The position numbers and the translations under genes are program-made. From Chiridota heheva (lineage: Eukaryota > Echinodermata > Holothuroidea > Apodida > Chiridotidae): a stretch of 64,000 nt of DNA. The notes beneath the pieces are model-generated. The model saw nothing but the letters and a program-made list of their open reading frames with translations, did not search any database and was not told the origin of the DNA. The stretch lies in assembly GCA_020152595.1 (NCBI GenBank), contig JAIGNY010002020.1:1267501-1331500 (forward strand). Reading direction: 5' to 3'. How positions within the stretch are numbered: the first letter of the stretch is position 1; every line of letters starts with the position of its first letter. This document shows, piece by piece, positions 49,120 to 61,790 of the stretch.

Positions 49120-50282
49120 CTGCAATGTTTCACCCTCCCCCCCTCTCTCCCCTCGATTCCACACCAATATGTATTGTGCCTCCAACTTGAAAAACATTCC
49201 GGCACCGTTGTCCCTTGATAGATCAATTTACTTTTGTAAACATTTGTTTGCTACCTCTCTTTTTTTTACTTGTGCTACTTATTTTGGAGCTCCATTCTAA
49301 CCTTTCTGGCAATACAACTCCAAATCATCTGAACCACTTCATGGACATCATATCTTAATGTTGCTGCACAATTCTAGCAATCATTGTATATTTTTGTCAC
49401 AACATGAAAGATTTTACCTTTCAACCGGAGCAAAAACTCAAACTAGAAGGAGTGTAAAAGCTGATATGTAGTTTTGATTTTCCTACAATAATTAGCAGTA
49501 AAATGTGTATTTGTGATATAATCACAAAAAAAGTCTTGTTTGCTTTGATCCCATTTACTATGATCATAAAGGTCAGTTGTGATTCTAGTCTTATGCAACA
49601 ATATGTGGTAAATTTCATGAACAAGCCTCAGGATATTAACTTGAAAATCATAATTCATTTAAAATTATATTTTAATGTATGCGTTTAATTTTTTTAAATT
49701 TTACACATTTCAAAGATGCATAACCTTCAATTAAGGATTATTTTTTCTTCCTCATGGAGAAAATACCTAGCACTACGCCTCTTAAAGTGTGAAACACAAG
49801 TGTACTTAGTACTTGCTTGTAGCAAGCTTCAAAATTGAGTTGTCTTTAACATCTATTGAGCATGAAACATTTGTAATTTCTAACAAAAGTGTGAATTTAA
49901 GTGGAATTCTTGGATGGATTCACTTTGTAGGTTCACTACAGGTACAGTGAATTGTTTTATGTGCTTTGATGTACTATTGTTATGGAGGCTAGTTTTGATT
50001 CTGATTGATATTTCTGTCCAAAAAAAAAAGAGAACAATTATTCAGTTATGAACCACTTTTTGTCTTCCCCTTTGACTGAAAAAATTCCTTCATTGAAATA
50101 TCTCATAGATCAGAAAAGGTGAGTTAAGTCAGAAAATGATGTGACCAAATACATGAATTTTTAATTCATCTTATTTAATTTTCTTAGGAGGAACAATTGT
50201 ATCTGCCAAGACCACAGTAGTTTGCTACTTGGTTCAAAATTGCTTAAAAGATCAATACACTTTGTCGGCTTGATTGCAACCT
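49120..50282. other. Intergenic stretch with no recognised gene
   Basis: AT-rich sequence with a short CCCTCCCCCCC run near 49132. No exon, RNA gene or transposon end is supported. Confidence 0.3.
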
Positions 50283-52070
50283 TTCCGCCTTCAAGGATTT
50301 ACACCAGAACCAATCTAGGTCTACTGCTCCTTTGCCCTGAAGGATTTACACCAGAACCACTCTAGATCTACTGCTCCTTTGCCCTCAAGGATTTACACCA
50401 GAACCACTCTAGATGTACTGCTCCTTTGCCCTCAAGGATTTACACCAGAACCAATCTAGGTCTACTGCTCCTTTGCCCTCAAGGATTTACACCAGAACCA
50501 CTCTAGGTGTACTGCTCCTTTGCCCTCAAGGATTTACACTAGAACCAATCTAGGTGTACTGCTCCTTTGCCCTCAAGGATTTACACCAGAACCAATCTAG
50601 GCCTACTGCTCCTTTGCCCTCAAGGATTTACACCAGAACCACTCTAGTGTACTGCTCCTTTGCCCTCAAGGATTTTCACCAGAACCACTCTAGGTGTACT
50701 GCTCCTTTGCCCTCAAGGATCTACACCAGAACCACTTTAGGTCTACTGCTCTGCCCTCAAGGATTTACACCAGAACCACTCTAGGTCTACTGCTCCTTTG
50801 CCCTCAAGGATTTACACTAGAACCACTCTAGGTCTACTGCTCCTTTGCCCACAAGGATCTACACCAGAAGCACTCTAGGTCTACCGCTCCTTTGCCCTCA
50901 AGGATTTACACCAGAACCACTCTAGATCTACTGCTCCTTTGCCCTCAAGGATTTACATCAGAACCACTCTAGGTGTACTGCTCCTTTGCCCTCAAGGATC
51001 TACACCAGAACCACTCTAGGTGTACTGCTCCTTTGCCCTCAAGGATTTACACCAGAACCAATCTAGGCCTACTGCTCCTTTGCCCTCAAGGATTTACACC
51101 AGAACCACTCTAGGTGTACTGCTCCTTTGCCCTCAAGGATTTACACCAGAACCACTCTAGGTTTACTGCTCCTTTGCCCTCAAGGATTTACACCAGAACC
51201 ACTCTAGGTGTACTGCTCCTTTGCCCTCAAGGATTTACACTAGAATCACTCTAGGTCTACTGCTCCTTTGCCCTCAAGGATCTACACCAGAACCACTCTA
51301 GGTCTACCGCTCCTTTGCCCTCAAGGATTTACATCAGAACCACTCTAGGTGTACTGCTCCTTTGCCCTCAAGGATTTACATTAGAACCACTCTAGGTCTA
51401 CTGCTCCTTTGCCCTCAAGGATCTACACCAGAACCACTCTAGGTGTACTGCTCCTTTGCCCTCAAGGATTTACATCAGAACCACTCTAGGTGTACTGCTC
51501 CTTTGCCCTCAAGGATTTACATTAGAACCACTCAAGGTCTACTGCTCCTTTGCCCTCAAGGATCTACACCAGAACCACTCTAGGTGTACTGCTCCTTTGC
51601 CCTCAAGGATTTACATTAGAACCACTCTAGGTCTACTGCTCCTTTGCCCTCAAGGATTTACACCAGAACCACTCTAGGTGTACTGCTCCTTTGCCCTCAA
51701 GAATTTGCACCGGAACCACTCTAGGTTTACTGCTCCTTTGCCCTCAAGGATTCACACCAGAACCACTCTAGGTGTACTGCTCCTTTGCCCTCAAGGATTT
51801 ACACCAGAACCACTCTAGGTGTACTGCTCCTTTGCCCTCAAGGACTTACACCAGAACCACTCTAGGCTACTGCTCCTTTGCCCTCAAGGATTTACATCAG
51901 AACCACTCTAGGTGTACTGCTCCTTTGCCCTCAAGGATTTACACCAGAACCACTCCAGGTCTGCTGCTCCTTTGCCCTCAAGGATTTACACCAGAACCAC
52001 TCTAGGTGTACTGCTCCTTTGCCCTCAAGGATTTACACCAGAACCATTCTAGGTCTACTGCTCCTTTTTA
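50283..52070. repeat. Minisatellite, 47-bp unit, about 38 copies
   Basis: The unit reads CTACTGCTCCTTTGCCCTCA, then AGGATTTACACCAGAACCAC, then TCTAGGT. Copies are mostly identical, with recurring variants (GTGTACTG or CTACTG; TTTACACC, CTACACC or TTACATCA), showing recent amplification with shared higher-order variants. Because 47 is not a multiple of three, an open frame runs through all three frames in turn, giving repeated peptide such as CSFALKDLHQNHSRCTAP. It is not a gene on present evidence. Confidence 0.92.
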
Positions 52071-55000
52071 CCCATCCAAAGAATACAAATCTGTGTTCAG
52101 ATTCTGCAGTAAAGATTATTTCAAGTTTTAAATCTGAAAAAATTATATATAATTTCCTTAGAACATCACAGTTTATCTTGTAATAGTGGATGTATGACTG
52201 AAGTTTCTCTTATTCTGTTATTGCAGTACATATTTATGCTGCACAACTCAAATAGATTATGCAAATTGAGTGAGAATCTTAAAGTTGAAATTGTTTATCA
52301 ACAACTTGAAAGAAAACAATGTTGCCGCATGAATAAGGAAGGAAGGACATAAGACCTATATAGCTCGGTACTATTCAAAAGCAAATGTTTAATTTTCTTC
52401 ATAATGCCAACCTTTTTTCATTTTTCAAAAATGTAGTAAGAGACCTAAAACGAAGTTGTTTGAAGGTTGTTTTTTTTTATATATATATATATTTATTTTT
52501 TTATAGTGCAGTTGGGATCAAAGCATTTCTAAATGGTTTTATCCAACAAATAATAAACACAATAAATGCTCCTGAACCCTGAACCTGATCTCTGGAACAT
52601 GTTGACCTTTACTTATTGCCTGACCAAGTCCATAAGCTATTAAAATATTTCAAGTGAACCACTGATCAATCTGAATCATTTTCTACTGTGCTCTTCTGTG
52701 CTCAGTTTTCATTTAAAAACTTTTGACATGCTGCATGGATACCTGCTGAGATGTTAAACTTCTTAATTGGAAACCTAAAACCCTTAATTCATTATCTTGC
52801 CTTCATCATTTCTCGGCCCCTGAGACAGCTGGGAACTGGACTCATTTAATAACTGTGACCTTTCTTAATCCAAAGTGGCACATATGGTGATTGAGATATC
52901 AATTTTAATTATCTATGGTATTTGATGTGAGATAAAAGCTTTATTCAATTCTGGTTAATTTCATTTCACTTCATTTCATTGTACTTACAGTACTACACAA
53001 TATTGATTATTTTTGCCAGTGTATGCTCATTAGTTTTTTAAAGGTATGCGTTAAGACATTTTAATCAGGGGAAGGTTATTAACAACCCTTATGAACTTGG
53101 AACTAAACTCCTAATGTTATCTCTTCTATCAAAGTGCCATTGCAGCTTTGGTAGACAGGGAAAATGAATTTTAAAATACTCTGGTGAATTAAATGTTTAG
53201 TGCACCTGGTACAGTATGTGATGCATTTGCTAAATGTATTTGGAGGCAAGGTCCTTCAGTTGATGCAGATTCATCTTTTGTAAATGACATACTCGAAACT
53301 GAAGTGTACACGGCCAGTGTGGGATTTTAGAAACAACATTAAAGATTAAAGTAACATTAAGGGTGGGGAGAGGTGGGACACATCAGCTACCAATTGTGTA
53401 TCTGCTTGGGGTCCAGGAACCCCCAGAAGCTTAGTGGGTTTTTGATGCTCCAAAATGGAAAATTTAGAAATGGAAAGTTTTCATGAGTTTTCAACATTTC
53501 CATTGATATAAAGAACAATTTTCTTCGATCTAACATATATGCATTGGGTTTCCATTTGAAACTAAACAGGGAAAAAATTATAAAATGAGGAAATTCAGGT
53601 AACTCAGTGGATACAATCATGCCTAAAACAGTGAAAAGGGTCACAAAAGTGTGAAAATAAAGTGTAAAAAAAGGAATCTGCATATCTTGCTTTTTTTGGT
53701 GTGGGCGGGGCAAAGCAAATATGTGGGCGAACGTTACAGAACTCGTCCCTTGAACAGAACTCCATACTGATTTTCTGAGTCTGGCATTTCAATAACCGCA
53801 TGTGGCGGTTTGCAATTTCCATTTTTTTTCAAATTATTCCACTTAGTGTTTTAACAAAATTTGCCCTCTTAAGGCGTGAAATACATTAAATTTGTTTTAT
53901 TTAGACAATTCAACCTTTGAACATCGAAATTGATGCTATATTTTGTATTTTCATGTAAATTCATTTTGAAGTTAAGAAATCAAGAGCAGCATTCCAATAA
54001 TAAAACTTCCTCCCTGTAAAATGGCAACAGTCTTTACTTGAATAACATCAATATGTGTTATGTCTTAGGAGTTTTGGGCATAAAGAAACTTGTATATTCA
54101 TAAGTAACTAATGTATTATTTCATTGCGTTGTATTCAAAGAGGTATGAGTTTATGTGTATGAATATCTCGTAATTGCTATTGCCTACCAATATCTTTGAA
54201 ATATGCTTTTCGCACTGCAGCACCGCAAGTGTTTGCTTTATGTAGTACAGTAAGTATGCCCGATGGTGCATAACTTCTGACCTCTACACACAAAGAGTCC
54301 TAGCTCTACGCGTATATTGCACTGATGAATGGAAATGGCAAAACCGCAGGATTGTTTATCGAAATAGTGTAAAGGGGAGGAGGTTACACTAATGGGTCAC
54401 CAAGATTTTGAAAGTTGCTCAGCATTACGCTGCTGAAAATGGTGCTGTGTGGCCGAATGATTGCGTAATACCAGGCACAAATAACAGATCCCTGATAATA
54501 CATTTTCAACTCAAGTTGAGAGAGTGTCATTCGAATGGGATGAAAATGACACTGGCAGTTTCATCCCATTTGTGTTTCAAGGGCTGCTTTCTTCAAATGA
54601 GGTTCTCCTGGCCCTCCTTAGCGACTGCACTGATAACGTTTGCTTATCGTATTTGTTTAAAGTGATACAAGAAAATCTCCCTGATATTTTTTTTCTTCTT
54701 TAAAGTAATTCTTGTCATCCCTATGATAATATCTAGTAATCTACCTTAGTATAAGTCAGTAATATAAAGAATATACCGATATCTAGGAACAGAAAAGTGT
54801 TTTTTTAACATTGATGTTATTTATACTGTAGTAGAGAGAGTAATTTGATTTAGACAACTAACTTCAGATAGAGTATACCATTGCCGGCACATTTTTGTTA
54901 GTGCTTGCATTGCAAAGAAGAGTTGCATTCAAGCATTTCTTGTAGTGACCAATAATAACATAACTTGATATAAACAAGGAAAGGATGTATATACTTGTAG

Positions 55001-55107
55001 CCACACTACTAACTCATCCCCCAAAATGAAATAAAAATTTGTCTGACAAAACTGTTTTGTGAGGATTACATTTTTATTAAAAGCAGTTCAAAAGAAATTT
55101 GGAAGAA
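52071..55107. other. Intergenic stretch with no recognised gene
   Basis: The longest frames (53387-53713 minus, 54408-54665 plus) have no splice context or recognisable motifs. A palindrome AATGGGATGAAA/TTTCATCCCATTT lies at about 54534-54571. A TA microsatellite is near 52480-52492. Confidence 0.35.
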
Positions 55108-56583
55108 AATTGTAAGGTCTTTGTAACTGAATGAAGCAAAGAGAATTGTGAGGTCTTTGTAACCCAGTGAAGCAAAGAGAATTGTGAGGTCTTTGTAACT
55201 TAGTGAAGCAAAGAGAATTGTGAGGTCTTTGTAACCCAGTGAAGCAAAGAGAATTGTGAGGTCTTTGTAACTTAGTGAAGCAAAGAGAATTGTGAGGTCT
55301 TTGTAACTGAATGAAGCAAAGAGAATTGTGAGGTCTTTGTAACCCAGTGAAGCAAAGAGAATTGTGAGGTCTTTGTAACTTAGTGAAGCAAAGAGAATTG
55401 TGAGGTCTTTGTAACCCAGTGAAGCAAAGAGAATTGTGAGGTCTTTGTAACCAAATGAAGCAAAGAGAATTGTGAGGTCTTTGTAATCGTATAAAGCAAA
55501 GAGAATTGTGAGGTCTTTGTAACCGAATGAAGCAAAGAGCAAAGTCTTTGCACCGAATGAAGCAAAGAAAATTGTGAGGTCTGAATAAAGCAAAGAGAAA
55601 GTCTTTGTAAGATGAAGCAAAGAGAATTGTGAGGTCTTTGTAAATGAATGAAGCAAAGAGAATTGTGAGGTCTTTGTAACCGGAAAGAGAATTGTGAGGT
55701 CTTTGCACCCGATTGAAGCAAAGAGAATTGTGAGGTCTTTGTAATCAAATGAAGCAAAGAGAATTGTGAGGTCTCCGTAATCGAATGAAGCAAAGAGAAT
55801 TGTTAGGTCTTTGTAACTGAATGAAGCAAAGAGAATTCTGAGGTCTTTGCAACCGAAAGAAAATTGTGAGGTCTTTGTAACTGAATGAAGCAAATCGAAT
55901 TGTGAGGTCTTTGTAACTGAATGAAGCAAAGAGAATTGTGAGGTCTTTGTAAGTGGATGAAGCAAAGAGAATTGTGAGGTCTTTGTAACTGATTGAAGCA
56001 AAGAGAATTGTGAGGTCTTTGCACCCGAATGAAGCAAAGAGAATTCTGAGGTTTTTTGCACCCGAATGAAGCAAAGAGAAAAGTGAGATCTTTGTAACTG
56101 AATGAAGCAAAGAGAATTGTGAGGTCTTTGTAACCGAATGAAGCAAAGAGAATTGTGAGGTCTTTGTAATTGAATAAAGCAAATAGAATTGTGAGGTCTT
56201 TGTATTAAACTGAATGAAGCAAAGAGAATTGTGAGGTCTTTGCACCTGGATGAAACAGAGAATCGTGAGGTCTTTGTAACCGAATGAAGCAGAGAGAATT
56301 GTGAGGTCTTTGTAACTGAATGAAGCAAAGAGAATTGTGAGGTCTTTGTAACTGAATGAGGCAAAGAGAATTGTGAGGTCTTTGTAACTGAATGAAGCAA
56401 AGATAATTGTGAGGTCTTTGTAACTGAATGAAGTATAGAGAATTGTGAGGTCTTTGTAACAGAATGAAGCAAAGAGAATTGTGAGGTCTTTGCACCTGAT
56501 TGAAGCAAAGAGAATTGTGAGGTCTTTGTAACTGAATGAGGCAAAGAGAATTGTGAGGTCTTTGTAACTGAATGAAGCAAAGT
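55108..56583 (-). repeat. Minisatellite, 36-bp unit, about 41 copies, open in three minus frames
   Basis: The plus-strand unit is AATGAAGCAAAGAGAATTGT, then GAGGTCTTTGTAACTG. The period of 36 keeps a 504-codon frame open on the minus strand at 55066-56580, repeating YKDLTILFASFS. The other two minus frames are also open for long stretches, as LQRPHNSLCFIQ and TKTSQFSLLHSV. Small deletions near 55540-55690 and 55850 shift between frames. No splice signals, signal peptide or known repeat family are apparent, so it is listed as a repeat. A low-complexity secreted or structural protein cannot be excluded. It ends about 660 bp upstream of the PI-PLC gene. Confidence 0.85.
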
Positions 56584-56584
56584 T

Positions 56585-57241
56585 ACTGATCTGTATGAAT
56601 CTTTTTGTTAATATCCATATTATGAAACTTTCATTCAACCTAACTTTCAGATTAACTTTTGAATTAACTTTCAATGCATGTCTCTTTTATGAAACATACA
56701 TGTACTTCACATACTCAAATCTTTAGTGTTACGGTACCCTGGAAGCTTCCTTAACATGATAATAAAAAGTAACATATATCAGGAAAAAAGAAGAATTGGA
56801 TCATTGATTCTGATTTTTGAGTTACATGTAAATGCAGCTGGCTTATTATCAGTCTGTTGCAGCTATTTGCCTTTGTGTGAACTAAAGATGATTGGATACA
56901 GAAATGCTTGTAATTGTAAAATATCATAAAAGCTTCATTGTAAACCAACTCACATATTGGAAACACCTGGTGTAAGATTCATCAGAGGCAGTTGAGTGGA
57001 TGCATGTGGCAAGTTCATTTAAGAGCATCTTCAAGGTCTCTGTGCCGGTAAACGACTTCTTTGCGTGCATGTATTTGCTTTCTAAAACTTATAATGGTGA
57101 GAATACTTTTAAAGCTTTGTGAAATTGGATTTCATCTATCTGCAGTTTAGGCATTATGCTGTATGTTGCTGCTATTCTGTGTGGGCCATATTTTTTAGTA
57201 TTTCAGGGATTTACCTTATTGCTTTGAATTAAGTTTTTAAG
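56585..57241. other. Region upstream of the PI-PLC gene
   Basis: This probably holds the promoter and 5' UTR. An in-frame TAA at 57230-57232 precedes the start codon. The sequence TTTTTAAG directly before the ATG could be a splice acceptor of a 5' UTR intron, but this is only a possibility. I see no clear TATA box. Confidence 0.35.
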
Positions 57242-58063
57242 ATGGGAACATCACATTCTGATAACTTTGAGGATATTCCTCATTTTCCAAACTGGATGAA
57301 AAAAATTCCAAGTGGAGTGAGTTTGATGGACCTTTCCATTCCAGGAACTCACAACTCCATGGCTCGATGTGGGGTTCGCAGTGCTCGATGTCATATACTT
57401 CCATTATACAGACAGTTTGAAATGGGAATAAGATATGTGGACATTAGGTGTCGAAATTCTCGTGGACTTCCAGTCTATCACGAACAGTTTTACCAAGAAG
57501 CACATTTTCCTGATGTTGTTAAAGAAACTGTGCGGTTCCTAACTAACTTTCCAAGTGAGACGATTATAATGCGATTAAAGGATGAGTATAATTCAGATGA
57601 TACAACAAAGTCTTTTGTATGTAAGATTAAAGAGACACTTTTTCGAGATGCCTTGTACAACCTTTGGCGGAGCTCTAAATTTCCAAAGACTTTGGCAGAA
57701 GTAAGAGGCAAAATTATTATTCTACAAGACTTCAGAGGCCAGGATCCTGATCTTGGTCCACCCTATGATGAAGCAAAAATAAAAGATGACCATTTTGTAG
57801 CTACAATTGCCCCAATTTCCATCGATAAAAAGTGGAATCGTGTGGAAGTACAGTTAGAGCAAGCTCGGGATGAAAAACCAGGACTTTTTATCACTTATAT
57901 CAGTGCTAAAGGTGATGGGCCACCCGATGCATTTGCCTCTCGACTTAATGCTAAATTACGGGCATACCTTGAAGAACTGGATGGAAAGAATCGACTGGGC
58001 ATTATTGTAATGGATTATCCAACTCCCACTATAGTCCAATATATTATTGAATGCAATTATTAA
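57242..58063 (+). CDS. PI-PLC X-domain protein, bacterial-type phosphatidylinositol phospholipase C-like
   Basis: This is a complete, intronless frame of 273 residues. The start is secure: an in-frame stop lies four codons upstream and the ATG context (A at -3, G at +4) is strong. The X domain fills the chain. LSIPGTHNSM carries the first catalytic His (37), VDIRCR the Arg (69), PVYHEQF the second His (80), IIMRLKDE the Lys (113) and IIVMDYP an Asp (258). These match the spacing of bacterial PI-PLC His32, Arg69, His82, Lys115 and Asp274. The residue after His37 is Asn (38), where bacterial enzymes have Asp and calcium-dependent animal PLCs have Asn. There are no PH, EF-hand, Y or C2 domains. 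The family cleaves phosphatidylinositol or GPI anchors by forming an inositol cyclic phosphate. There is no signal peptide, but MGTSHS fits an N-myristoylation signal, suggesting a membrane-bound cytosolic protein. The substrate is not known. Confidence 0.88.
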   Translation: MGTSHSDNFEDIPHFPNWMKKIPSGVSLMDLSIPGTHNSMARCGVRSARCHILPLYRQFEMGIRYVDIRCRNSRGLPVYHEQFYQEAHFPDVVKETVRFLTNFPSETIIMRLKDEYNSDDTTKSFVCKIKETLFRDALYNLWRSSKFPKTLAEVRGKIIILQDFRGQDPDLGPPYDEAKIKDDHFVATIAPISIDKKWNRVEVQLEQARDEKPGLFITYISAKGDGPPDAFASRLNAKLRAYLEELDGKNRLGIIVMDYPTPTIVQYIIECNY

Positions 58064-58284
58064 TATGTTATTGTCTTTCACATCATGCCACTGTATGGCA
58101 GTTAATGAGATAGTTTGAGTCTCATAGTTTTGAATTTCTTACAACATGATAACGAGAATACTTAAAAGATTGAAGTAGCAACTCCTTACTATGGTTTCAC
58201 GGTGAGCAGCAAGAAGCACAAAAGGTATGGCAATACATTTTTAATCTAAAGTTAACTTTCTGACAGTTCACATGAGTAGTAAAT

Positions 58285-58290
58285 AATAAA
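58285..58290 (+). promoter_or_regulatory. Polyadenylation signal of the PI-PLC gene
   Basis: AATAAA lies about 220 bases after the stop at 58061-58063. Other AATAAA hexamers lie further on (for example near 58640), so use of this one is inferred. Confidence 0.45.
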
Positions 58291-58896
58291 ACATGTTCAT
58301 TTTACAAGGTTAGTGACAAAATAGAACAAAGTGGTACCTGAAGAAATATTAAAAAGAAAGTACTCATTAAATATTCATGCCACTCAATTTATTCTATTGA
58401 GGAGATTTTCAATTTGAAACTTTTCAAATTAGTCATTTCAGTTGTCACAAGTTCACAGTATGATTAAAAGTTTTAGTGTATTTTATAGAAATGTTTTTTA
58501 AGATTTTGGTTCTGAAACCAGTTATGCCAGTGACAAATCAGTCTTCTAAAGTGACTATGATTTACACGCATAAACAAAATTTCATAAAAAATGTTTTCTA
58601 TTTGTAAAAAATAATAAATGAGTAATCATTATTCAATAGAAATAAAATTATGTTTGATACAATTTATTAACAGTTCTTAAAAATGTGGATGTGTAACATA
58701 TTCCTTCTGTAGTACATTCTCCACTAGTCATTTTCTGAATTTCTATTTTACTTGTTTTAATCTTGTTATCTGCTAAACAGAAGAAATAAAAATTGTTTCT
58801 TTACTTTGATAAATCTTCTACTATTTTATTGAAGTTGGACATCAAACCAATCTATCAAGAAATGATATCAATGGTGTAGAAATCAATCAGCAGCTA

Positions 58897-59051
58897 CAAT
58901 CATGGACAAAAGCCTTGACCCTTTTTTCCACTTGTACCCTGTTTCAATGTTGGGACATAGCTTAGATCTCCAACTTTTAACATTCACTTCCAACATTGAA
59001 ATGGGGTACAAGGGGTGAAGAAAAAGGGTCAAATACCTTTGTGCATGATTA
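58897..59051. mobile_element. Tc1/mariner-type miniature element
   Basis: This is a 155-bp near-palindrome. The left arm CAATCATGGACAAAAGCC, then TTGACCC, pairs with the inverted right arm TAATCATGCACAAAGG, then TATTTGACCC. Pairing continues through CTTGTACCCTGTTTCAATGT on the left and its inverse on the right. TA dinucleotides flank it at 58895-58896 and 59052-59053. The TCATGGACAAAAG-like termini resemble Tc1-family ends. It lies 0.8 kb downstream of the PI-PLC gene. Confidence 0.75.
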
Positions 59052-59374
59052 TAGGTTAGGAAGATTATGGTTAGTTCCTTTCCAATGCTATTATTCACAA
59101 AGAAATCTGAATGAAGAAAGTTTGCGGATAAAGGAGAAACATAATATTGTTTCTTAGTTCTCCAATATTTAGCTACAGTATGATCTAGAAAAAGAAAAGA
59201 AGTGAGAAATGGACAAGAATGATGTCACTGATTAAATATGACTGTTGATGCAAAAGGAAAGTGGTGCTTCAATCAAGACTGTTAATTGATATATCATTTC
59301 CAGTAGATATAATTTTTTATAGAAACTGTTTAGATGTTGACTTTCCATACATCTCCTTACCATGATAAAGAATT

Positions 59375-59493
59375 AGAGTGGTTTAAAAATTGTGTCAATT
59401 TTCAGTTTAGAGTGGTTTGAAAATTGTGTTAATTTTCACTTTAGAGTGGTTTGAAAATTGTGTTAATTTTTAGTTTAGAGTGGTTTGAAAATG
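59375..59493. repeat. Tandem repeat, 34-bp unit, 3.5 copies
   Basis: AGAGTGGTTTGAAAATTGTG, then TTAATTTTCAGTTT, starts at 59375, 59409, 59443 and 59477 with one or two changes per copy. Confidence 0.8.
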
Positions 59494-61790
59494 CACTAGT
59501 GACTATGCATCCTATTCTTTTTATATTCAAATTTCCATCCCATCCCCCACCCTCTGTACTGTACATAGGAAGGATTTGGGAGAATTTTCCTAATTTATAT
59601 CTTTTGTGGGATAATTTATAATATCTTAGCATAATTTTGTGACCACCCCCCAGCATGATTTTGTGACTCCCCCCTACTTTGAACTTTGCTCCCCCACTTT
59701 TGACTTTCATCCCCCCGACAAATCCTGCCCATTCTACTGTGCTACTGTACCTGTTAGTCATTGACATTAAGTCTTAAAATATTTCTATTTATCTCAGTTT
59801 TGTATGCTCTTGCTTCTTAACCTAGACCACTTCTGCCTGTTATATTTCATCTCTACCAGCCTCATCTTATTTCTGCCTATTGTCAGTTTCTTCAATCGTT
59901 TTTCGCTATCTTTGCTAATGCCTCCACATAATAATGTAATTTTCTTACTCTGCTTATGACTTTTCTAATTGGTCATGTTACCATTGACTTTCTCACCTTC
60001 TGGAATCTTGTGTATGCAGCTGTTTCAAAATGTCAGATATAGAAGTATCATCAGTCCCCTTTTCTTGAAAGCTTTAAATACAATTTCAGGGATTAATCAG
60101 CAGTCTTACTGTGTAAGAAAGGAAACTATAAAACCATATTAACAAAGTAAGTTACACCTATGATCTGGTGAAGATAAAAATCCATATTATTAATTATTGA
60201 TCTCATTGTGTTTCGAAGTCATCTCCCTTAATAGAAACATGAGAAAGGAAGGAAATTGGAATTCTTTACTGTTTCCTCCAAAACTCTTTTCTTATATTTC
60301 AAATTTTTATTGGAAGGGCCTTGCTTTAATATTACCACTGTACATTAAGTAATGCAGAATTTCCTCTTCAGCTTTATGACACAGGGCCTGATTAAAAAAA
60401 TTGTAAATAAGTCGATGTAAACCTAGAAAAAATGCTTGAAAATTTGTCAGAAAATCCTAAAAGTACAGAAATTTTTGACAGATTCAATCAAATTGGGCTC
60501 AAATGGTTACTTTCATTTCATTTCATTTATTTGTTTTTTCACAACATGTTTACATATAATTACAGAAGAGTTTTATTTACAAATATATTATGAAATTTAC
60601 AAAATATGTATATACAGAAGAATATATATGGTTGTAAAAGGAAGTGTTGTATAAAAAGTCTGGTGAGCTTAACTAAGTACAACACTCCCAAATGACATGC
60701 AAATTTCTGATGCATTAGGAGGGATTCAAGTGACTGAATTACTGATTTATACGATAACACTTTGAAATAAAATTTGAGGCTGCTTCACAGTTTCATTTAT
60801 TTTAAAAGGTTTGCTCTTAAAATCCCAACTTGCAAGTCATTCTAAAAGGTACTAAGAGTTTTGAAAAAAGTAAAGAATGGTTTAATTTAAATTAGAATAC
60901 CTTCAGGAAAGCAAAGACTCTCTTGTACCATTTACACTACGGGCTCAAATAAAATGCCTGTATTAGTTGTACTGTACTTACTGACTTGAAATATGCATTT
61001 ATGTGTTTTTTGCTGTTTTGCAAATACTGATCTTGTGAGATTTTGCCACACTCAAAATTTTTTACTTCCCACAATTTGGGTGTAGATCAAGTTGTGGGTG
61101 CTGTCATGAATATTATAGAATATATTGACTTGCATGAAAATATCTTTAGAAAAAGTGGTAGCTTCTAAAATGCTTGCAACTAAGAAATGAAAAAGAACAT
61201 GTTCCTCAAAAGACTTGTTACCTTAAAGGAGACGTCAAGCTTAAAGGAGACGTCAAGTGTAATACAATTCTTATTTCATATGATAGAGAATTGAAATCTA
61301 AACTACCCTCCAACACAGCCAGTCAAAATCTTATTCCTATAATCTGTAACATTTAAGTAAATACATAGAGCTGCCATTTTGTTCAATTCTGTATTGAATT
61401 CTTATGCATGACGACACTATTTCCCAACAGGTACATAAGTATTATATTGTATTTCTTTATAAATTGTATTAAAGTTGCTATTCCAAAATAATGTGACACA
61501 AAGTTTTAGCAGCATGTTTTGATAATTCATGTGTATACGAAATGTCCTTGACCCTTACAAAAAGAAAACCATTTTTCATCAGCTAGAAAACATGAGATAG
61601 ATTATAGAAATACAAGGCATTCCAACATCCTACTGGGCTAATGACATCATTTTCTGCATGTTTTAAAATTGGCCCCCATAGTAGTAGCATTTAGGTTTTT
61701 AATAATGACAAAAAATGTGTAAGATTTCTTCCGGAGGTACAGTATGAAACTTGGTCAGAACAATTGTTATTTTTATTTATGTCATATGAA
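59494..61790. other. Intergenic stretch with no recognised gene
   Basis: There is a C-rich patch near 59640-59720 with a repeated CATGATTTTGTGAC phrase and a tandem AAAGGAGACGTCAAG pair near 61226-61256. No exon-like frame or RNA gene is seen. Confidence 0.35.

Noticed and set aside
53387..53713. 108-codon minus-strand gene
   Set aside because: Repeated FPFLNFPF-like phrases and lack of splice sites suggest chance.
54408..54665. 85-codon plus-strand gene
   Set aside because: It spans a local palindrome (near 54534-54571) and has no family resemblance or regulatory context.
50283..56583. CRISPR arrays
   Set aside because: Both arrays repeat the whole unit without unique spacers and sit in an intron-bearing animal genome; they are minisatellites.
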